14,257 bases of DNA, from assembly GCA_049965515.1 (NCBI GenBank), contig JBMFWG010000045.1, positions 1 to 14,257 on the forward strand, read 5' to 3'. The notes beneath the pieces are model-generated. The model worked only from the letters and a program-made list of their open reading frames with translations. It had not been told where the DNA came from and searched no databases. Below, piece after piece: positions 14,175 through 14,257 of the stretch (position 1 is the stretch's first letter; each line of letters starts with the position of its first letter). The position numbers were made by a program, and so were the translations under genes. Source of the DNA: UBA4572 sp049965515. GTDB taxonomy: Bacteria; Nitrospirota; Leptospirillia; Leptospirillales; Leptospirillaceae.

Positions 14175-14257
14175 TAGGTAGAGCCATTTTCAAAACTCCA
14201 GCGAGAATGATTTCAATTAATATCTTTTAATATTAAATACTTACGATTTATTTTTAT
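14175..14257. other. AT-rich intergenic DNA, no gene seen
   Basis: The final 83 bases after the sigma stop are AT-rich, in contrast to the GC-rich coding region before. Apart from the inverted repeat at 14217-14236, I see only scattered TATA-like hexamers that could be -10 elements. No ORF is supportable. This probably marks the end of the + strand gene block. Confidence 0.5.
14217..14236. repeat. AT-rich inverted repeat after the sigma gene
   Basis: TTAATAT (14217-14223) and ATATTAA (14230-14236) form a perfect 7-bp inverted repeat with a 6-nt spacer (CTTTTA). It lies in a stretch much richer in A and T than the rest of the window. It could be a regulator site or part of the promoter of a gene beyond the window; there is no T tract directly after the stem, so it is a poor terminator. 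Confidence 0.35.

Overview
All genes in this window lie on the + strand. They are closely packed, mostly with ATGA-type overlaps or gaps under 70 nt and strong AGGAG-like ribosome binding sites. The DNA is GC-rich by eye until the last ~80 nt, which turn sharply AT-rich. No gene-free stretch exceeds 300 bases, and I saw no tRNA, rRNA, CRISPR array or insertion sequence. The gene complement and protein style suggest an environmental Gram-negative bacterium. A Leptospirillum-like member of Nitrospirota is possible, but that is inference without a marker gene.

Layout. (1) 3-2722 holds accessory genes: the 3' part of a DUF302 gene, a polytopic membrane protein of unknown function, a DsrE-family gene disrupted by two compensating one-base indels, a pentapeptide-repeat protein, and an exported protein that may be an outer-membrane barrel. 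(2) 2746-5199 encodes a cytoplasmic bacterial glucoamylase-type GH15 enzyme. (3) 5211-12480 is the centre of interest, a compact cluster resembling arsenosugar biosynthesis loci. In order it has a carboxymuconolactone decarboxylase/AhpD-like protein, a TIGR04282-type (DUF2064) transferase, a PiT-type phosphate/anion permease broken by one frameshift, a TIGR04283-type family 2 glycosyltransferase, an ArsM-type arsenite methyltransferase, a radical SAM protein, and a TVP38/TMEM64 membrane domain fused to a flavin disulfide reductase. (4) 12508-13269 is a stand-alone NAD(P)H-hydrate epimerase. (5) 13315-14174 is a zinc-finger anti-sigma-like protein overlapping an ECF sigma factor, followed by AT-rich DNA.

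Working model (inference): ArsM methylates As(III); the radical SAM enzyme installs a carbon substituent on arsenic or a partner; the two transferases elaborate the sugar part; the permease and the membrane-anchored flavoprotein handle transport or redox. The radical SAM protein does not look like the classical ArsS that accompanies these genes elsewhere. The product may therefore be a variant organoarsenical, or another family may substitute for ArsS. No arsR, arsB, acr3 or arsC is visible here.

Three single-base frameshifts lie in two genes, all in or next to short homopolymers. They could be real decay or sequence errors, and this should be settled before either gene is called dead.
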